64,000 bases of DNA from Talpa occidentalis. Lineage: Eukaryota > Chordata > Mammalia > Eulipotyphla > Talpidae. The position numbers and the translations under genes were made by a program. Location: assembly GCF_014898055.3 (NCBI RefSeq), contig NW_023601543.1, forward strand, positions 12,299,314 to 12,363,313, read 5' to 3'. The notes below the pieces were generated by a model. It saw only the letters and a program-made list of their open reading frames with translations. It did not search any database and was not told where the DNA came from. Shown here in pieces: positions 58,246 through 64,000 of this stretch (position 1 is the stretch's first letter; each line of letters opens with the position of its first letter).

Positions 58246-60408
58246 GGCGTGGGCACTCTGGGAAATTTGCTCACTGCCCCTGGCTCCCCGTCCCTCCTCC
58301 AGTGCTGGGGTGGGGTCTCTAGCCTGCACATCTTGATGTGTTTCCCCTTTTACAAGCAGCAGGGCTGTGTGAATAAAATGTCTATCTCTTAGAAGCTATA
58401 ATGTGATCCTAGGGTCCAAAAGAGCCTCCTCGCACAGCCTGCCCTGAGCCTCAGCTGTAATAACCACTAAGTAGAAAGGGCTTCTCTGGGGCTGTTTCCA
58501 CGCAAAGATCAAGTGCTGAGGAGAAGAAAGCACTTAGGTACCTAACGGAGACAAAATGCACGTGTTCCATTGGAACGTGAAGAAAACTGGGACGCTTTGT
58601 CCTTTTATTCTATCTTATTCTCTTTCTTTCTTTGTCTTTTCTCTTTCTTTTTCACTCTTTCTGGCTTCAAAGGAACCAGGTCATCCACTGTCCACAGACT
58701 TCCATTTCTCCTCACTTTGCCTGGGCAGGCACCACCCACCTGAGAGAGTCTTGGAAGAGAAGCATGGATGTCTCAACACATCCAAAATGCTTCCCTCACA
58801 CTTCTTTCTAGCACTGGAGCCAGGTGGCATTTCCATGGGAAGAAAGTCTCAACACAGCAGGTAGTAAACAGACCCAGGGAGCGCAATGCAGCTGTGCCCT
58901 GTGCCAGAGCTTGCCCTGCTCCCCTCCAGAGGGAAGCCAATCCTTTCCATCCCCATCCAGCTATGCCAGGCTCCAGGGGCAGATAATCAATGGCAGGTGT
59001 CACGCCCCATAAGAAACCTGAACGAAACAAAGAGGAGCATACAACAAACTTCAGATTTGATTGCTCGAGGAACAGCGCTGGCTGGCACGTTACAAAGAAG
59101 CCCTGCGCGTGGGACTGGATCGTTAAGTCCCAAGTGCCCTTGGATCAGCAAGGAAGGTGAGAGGCAGGACGGAAGGGGCTCCAGGAACTACCAGATCAGG
59201 GAGGCTCCAGCCAGGAGGGACTGGGCCGAGACAACGGCAATGTTTATTCAGCTTACAGCTTTCATTTTTCCTAAATAATTTAAATGAGTTAAAGGAAAAA
59301 AAATCCCACTGGATTGAGTCCATCACTAAATATTTGGGACACACTCTGAAAGGTTAGAAGCAAACTCCTGCAAAGAAATGATTGCTGGAATGAGGGAGTT
59401 GGCTACCAGAGGAGGCCTGGGACGAAGGCCAACAGTGACCCCAGAGAGAATGGAGAGCAGCGAAATGATCCATGAAGTTTCTTGGCATTTTCAAGCACTC
59501 CTGGAAAGAGAGGGGCTCATCAACTTGACTGAGGAATCTCCAAACAAATAGCTCAACTGTCTCTGTTTCCCAGCCTCAGAAATGGGCTGGAAAACATAAC
59601 AGGAAGTTGTGAAGGGAATATTTCAAGGCTGGTGTCTGGGGCTTCGTACTGTGGTTTGGGGTGTCTTAGTTTGCTCTTCGAGGTTACAGGGGTGTCGGGA
59701 GGTGCGCCAGCAGAACAGGTTTCCTCAGCCCTACCTGGAGCTTCTCTCTCTCTCTACCTGCCTCGCTGTGTAGGAATAGAACAAATTTGAGTCAATGATC
59801 TCCTTTGCCTCGAAAATAAAACCTACTCCAAATACTCCAACTAGGGATTGACTGGTTTCCATCAGAATCTTCGGGAAAGAGGGGAAGGAAAAGAAGGCGA
59901 GAAAGCTAGTGGTCCAGTCAGCATCCCACTTGACTGAAGCGTCCCCAAAGCTAGAAAAAGTGTCAAGAGCGAAGTTCCTATTGGGGGGGACCTATTTGAC
60001 ATTCGTTTACTTCATTACAGGAAACCTAGCGCTCAAGTGGAGGCCCCGGGGCTGAGAGGCCAGCAGAAGGGAGAGGTGATAAGGACTGTGAGGGTCTCCT
60101 CCAGGAGGCAGAGACCCTGGTGCTGACCCAGGATCTAGTCCTTGGTGTCAAGCTTGAGTGGAGTGCATGGAATGGACTGGGGTGGGTGCAAATTGGGGAA
60201 CATAGAAGGGAGCCCAGGAATGAGGACAGAACTGGATATCTACTGCCAGCCAGAGGGTGGGTGAAAAGACAAGCTGGGGAGACTCCAGAAATGCTGACCC
60301 CTCCATGGGGCCCCTCCATAGATGAAAACGTGGGTGAAGGCTGCAATCCTCATTAGGACAGTATCATTGCCAATGTGTTATTCCCTGCTGTATATAAATG
60401 GAGAAATA

Positions 60409-60463
<55 letters not shown>
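60409..60463. repeat. (TATC)n tetranucleotide microsatellite
   Basis: About 13 uninterrupted TATC units ending TATATACAC. This is a class prone to length polymorphism. Confidence 0.95.
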
Positions 60464-61264
60464 ATACACTTTCAGTCCCCAAAGAGAGATCACAGTTTGA
60501 TTTGGGGGGTGTAGCACCAAAAGCAATTAATGCAAGATTAGAAATGGGGGGAGGACAAGCACACAGGCCTGCTCCCCAACATTTCCTAGAGCAAAGCAAA
60601 GTGTTACTTACGGTGGGGCTGTTTTTACAGCAAAGAGGCTCACGCACACCTGTCATCCTAAAGGAGCGAGATGAAACACCCTTCAACCTCTGTTGCAAAT
60701 CCGTGCTTAAATTTTACTTTAAATGTTTTATGATAAGGGATACAGAGTCTTACTTAGCGCACTTTCGAAGGATTTCTTCTACTGAAGCAATTTGTAAATG
60801 TTGTGGGGTGTTACAAGTATAGGCTATAGGAAACAACATAAATTGTGTCTTTAAATCCCAAGTAGCAGGAAATATGACTGGAAATAATGAGAAGGAAAAG
60901 TTTCTCACTTCTAGTCTAACCAAGAGTTTGCTACTTGGGACTGGACAACTTCTGGCCAGGAGCCTTTGGGGTTCATTTTCAAATGCCCTAAGGAACAGAA
61001 TATTCAACTTGGTGTTCTGCTCTGTGTTAAGTAAGGGTGGGTTTCGGAAGCCATGATGGCTCCATAAAGCTGAGTGAGCAGGTCAGGTCCCTACACTCTG
61101 CCCCCTCCCCATAGTTACAGGCCCCTCAGGTATGAGCTGATAGAGTTGACTAGAGGAAGAGCTGGAAAATGTTTTGTGGGAAGGACCATATAGTAAATAA
61201 TCTAGGAGATATGGATCATATATCTAGCATAGTCATAGTCTCTAGCATATTTTTCCTTCTTTTC

Positions 61265-61543
61265 ACGTTAGCAACTTTTTTGAAATCTAATTGGCATATC
61301 ACATAATTCACCCACTTTAAGTAAGTTAGCGGTTTTTCAGTATATTCACTATGGTATGGTCAACATCACAATCAATTTTAAAAAAAAAAATCTATCATTA
61401 CAAAAGAAAACAAATCTGTACCCATTAACAGTCATTTCCATCTGGCCTCCCCCCCCCCCATTTTTCCCAGCTCTAGGCAACCACTAACCTACTTTCTATC
61501 TCTATGCTTGGCTATTCTGCTCATTTCATATAAACAAAATCAT
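61265..61543 (-). repeat. Old L1 3' end, antisense
   Basis: AATTGGCATATCACATAATT, CAGTATATTCACTATGGTAT, the C-rich block and AGGCAACCACTAACCTAC TTTCTATCTC. Confidence 0.75.
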
Positions 61544-61617
61544 CAATCCTCTCACCCCCCACACCTCTGGCCTACACCCCAGCTCTTATATGCCTAAATA
61601 AATAAATCTTTAAAGAA
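61544..61617 (+). repeat. tRNA-derived SINE, 3' fragment
   Basis: Only the last 70 bp: CCTCTCACCCCCCACACCTC to AAATAAATAAATCTTTAAAG. Confidence 0.85.
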
Positions 61618-61624
61618 AGAATTT

Positions 61625-62760
61625 AACATGCAGAAGGATATAAGGAGCTCCTATAAGTTAACAACAAAAAGATAAAGATCACAATTAAAATGGGCAAATG
61701 ACTTAAAGAAATACAAATGACTTAAGAGTAAAAGAAAAGATACTCAACATCATGAATCATTAAGGAAGTGCAATTTGAAACTACAGGAGGTACATGATAC
61801 GCAGTTGGATGGCTATACCCCAAAAGGGGACATAAGTGTTGGTAAGGATGTGAAGACATTGGAATTCCCATCACCGCTGGTGGCAATGTAAAATGATGTG
61901 ATCTCTGTGGAAAACAGTTTAGTGGCTCCTCTGATGTTAAAAGTAGTTTCATGTGATCCAACAGTTGCACTGCCAGGCATAGACCCCAAATAATTGAAAA
62001 CAGGTATTCATACAGGTATTTGTACATGCATATTCACAGCTGCATTGTTCACAGTCACCCAAAGGTAGAAACAACCCAAGAGTCCATCAACAGGTGAATG
62101 AATAAACAATGGGACACTGATCAGCCTTAAAAAGAAATGAAGCTTTGGGCCTCCCTGGTGGCTCAAGGGGTTGGGACGCAGCCTATGAGGCTGTCTGCAG
62201 CTACTGCAGCATGAATTCGAGATCCCCCAGCCAGCCAGGGAGCTACCCACATGGCGCAACAGACCTCTCCTGACTCGCCTGCTGCTCCCCTCAGCAGTGT
62301 GCTTCAGTCAATCTGCCTGTCCTATTCCCCACTCTCTGGTGAATCCTCTTGCCCCCCCACACCTCTGGCCTGCACCCCAGTTCCTGTATGCATAAATAAA
62401 TCTTTAAAAAAAAAGAAATGAAGCTTTAATAAATGCTACAACAAAGATGAACTTTACAAACATTGTGCTAAATGAATCAAGTCATACCTAGAAGACCTGT
62501 ATGATTCCACTTACATGAAATATCTAGAATAGGCAAATTCACAGAAGCAGAAAGCGAATGAGAGGTTACCAGGGGCTGGAGGGAGAGAGGGATGGGAAGT
62601 TATTGTTCAATGGGTTCAGAATTCCTGTCTGGGATGATAAAATATATTGGAAATGATAGTGGTGAACGTTGTTCAACTTTCACTGTATGTGATTAATGCT
62701 AACGAATTGTACCCCGAAAATGACAACATCTAGGTTATTTTTCATCACATTAAAAAAAAA
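61625..62760 (+). repeat. L1 3' part, split by a SINE
   Basis: AAATGGGCAAATGACTTAAA, GTTGGTAAGGATGTGAAGA, GGAAAACAGTTTAGTGGCTC, then after the SINE AGAATAGGCAAATTCACAGA and the 3' UTR end AACGAATTGTACCCCGAAAA with an A-rich tail. Confidence 0.8.
62147..62409 (+). repeat. tRNA-derived SINE inserted in L1 3' end
   Basis: Full-length copy with a perfect 18-bp duplication AAAAAGAAATGAAGCTTT at 62129-62146 and 62410-62427. Confidence 0.95.
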
Positions 62761-63664
62761 CAGTAAAAAAACAAAGAATTACCTGTAGCCTGTATGTAGT
62801 GAATGTAGTGGTCAAGAAGCTCTGGAAGGCTAACAAGCAGTCCCCGTGTCAATTGGATTAAGAATGTCTAAACAAAGAAAGGAGAGGAAGGCGCCCTAAT
62901 TACAAGGAATAGCCACCCTCATAACGAGAATTCTGTCTATAAAAAGAGAGAGCAGGGGCTCTGGGCTCGTCTGGGACCCGTGCTGACCATCAGCCTGGAG
63001 GAAGCACTTCAAGTACACCAAACACAGCATGGGGTCTCTCAATTTTCCCAGCGCAGTCTCTGGGGAGCTTGCCTCAGCTCTTTTGTCAGAGGGTCAATGC
63101 AAAGCTTAAAAAGTTAGAGCTACCAATTAGCCCGAACAAGACTTGACCAGACCAGTCAAAGGTCATTTGGGGGACCCTCTCTTTCCTGACCTCAGGAGCT
63201 GCAAGAAACATAATGAGACAACAGAACTGCAAAGGATGCCAAGATCTATGGCCACCAATGAGAATCTGGCCCTCACACGACCCATCAGACAGTGGACAGC
63301 CCAAGCATTAGAGATCCAGAGAGGCCAGGGTGGGGCTCAGAGCCTAGGCCTTATGCCCCAAGTGTGGACTGAGTCTAGGGGTCAGGTAAACCAGCAGTCT
63401 CGCCAGGGTGTGCTTTGTGACCATGTTTAGACCCAGTTCTTCTCATGCCCTGGGCTGTCCTACGGTCTAAAGTGAGCTGGACACATGAGAGTTACAGTGT
63501 TCGTGTTAATCTCTATCTCAGACAAAACTGGCAACTTTCCGTTTAGTTCACGAGATCATGTGAGTCAGAGTCAGCATCTGCTGCTCCCCAGCAGGCCCAT
63601 TTCACTATCAGCCAGACTCCACCACTATCACACCGATCTGTCTGGGGCTGACCCAATCCTGGGA
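62761..63664. other. Intergenic, no recognised feature
   Basis: Unique-looking sequence between an L1 end and the last SINE. No gene is seen. Confidence 0.6.
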
Positions 63665-63673
63665 CTCGTTCTT

Positions 63674-63991
63674 TTTTTTTTTTTTAATTATTATTTTTTT
63701 TTTATAGAGGCATGTTTTATTTATTTATTTGTTTGTTTTGTTTATACAAGCACTGGGTACAGTCAGAAGCACGGGAGGGTGAGAGAATTCACCAGAGCCA
63801 GAGCGGGGAGCAGAGCAGGCAGAAGGACCGAAGTACACTGCTGAGGGGAGCAGCGGGCGGCAGGAGAGGTCTGCGCGCCATGTGGGACCCTCCTCCAGTG
63901 GCCGGGGAGCAGCCGGGGATCGAACCGGCGCCACAGAGGCCGCGGGCAGCTTCGCAACCCAACGCTCAACCGCTGCGCCACCGGGGAGGCC
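63674..63991 (-). repeat. tRNA-derived SINE, extended-tail subfamily, antisense
   Basis: Antisense copy with ATAGAGGCATGTTTTATTTA next to the T-rich tail, as in 38039 and 43751. Duplication CTCGTTCTT at 63665-63673 and 63992-64000, the last bases of the window. Confidence 0.93.
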
Positions 63992-64000
63992 CTCGTTCTT

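Larger units (their letters stand above)
57346..61264. other. Intergenic, mostly unique-looking
   Basis: Holds the TGGGGG and TATC arrays and a CT-rich patch at 58600-58665. No gene is recognised. The 130-codon frame at 58886-59278 has no identifiable domain. Confidence 0.6.

Noticed and set aside
58886..59278. 130-codon plus-strand frame as a possible small gene
   Set aside because: No recognisable domain, no splice or promoter signals, and several overlapping frames of similar length indicate local GC bias.

Overview
The window is mammalian nuclear DNA, almost certainly from the X chromosome of a placental mammal, because the only protein-coding exon I can recognise is the last exon of glypican-3 (GPC3, X-linked in placental mammals). 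It has GT/AG gene structure, widely spaced exons, ancient eutherian repeats (L2, MIR, MLT1, MER5A, HAL1, old L1) and many young tRNA-derived SINEs. The SINE (about 265-320 bp, head GGCCTCCCTGGTGGCGCA, internal CTGCTCCCCTCAGCAGTGT, tail (AAATA)n) is not Alu, B1/B2, CHR/Bov-tA, PRE-1, SINEC, ERE or vespertilionid VES. A less familiar laurasiatherian lineage (a rhinolophoid bat is one possibility) would fit, but I cannot fix the species.

Layout. 1-20820 is the 3' part of the last GPC3 intron (plus strand). It holds L1, L2 and MIR relics and several SINEs. 20821-20990 is the terminal coding exon: 55 full codons, the GPI-anchor signal and the stop. 20991 to about 21365 is the 3' UTR with two overlapping poly(A) signals. 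From about 21370 to 64000 the window is intergenic and I see no further gene. In human the next gene downstream is GPC4, and its promoter is not recognisable here.

The most notable item in the intergenic part is a compact LTR retroelement at 21918-24004, about 550 bp past the GPC3 poly(A) site and antisense to the gene. Its two 439-bp LTRs differ by a single base in my reading. It has a perfect 5-bp target duplication, an 18-nt primer-binding site matching tRNA-Ser, and only 1.2 kb of non-coding interior. Three more LTRs of the same or a sister family lie at 41716, 55415 and 56371. The rest is a layered mosaic: an L1 at 36-38 kb interrupted by SINEs, a HAL1-like element at 42.7-45.3 kb split by SINEs, a long L2 at 50.85-52.08 kb, an MLT1 LTR at 34.9-35.5 kb, a MER5A, a second MITE-like element, and microsatellites.

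No bacterial-type system, RNA gene, CRISPR array or second protein gene is supported. Nearly all open frames in the window are chance ORFs or fall inside repeats.
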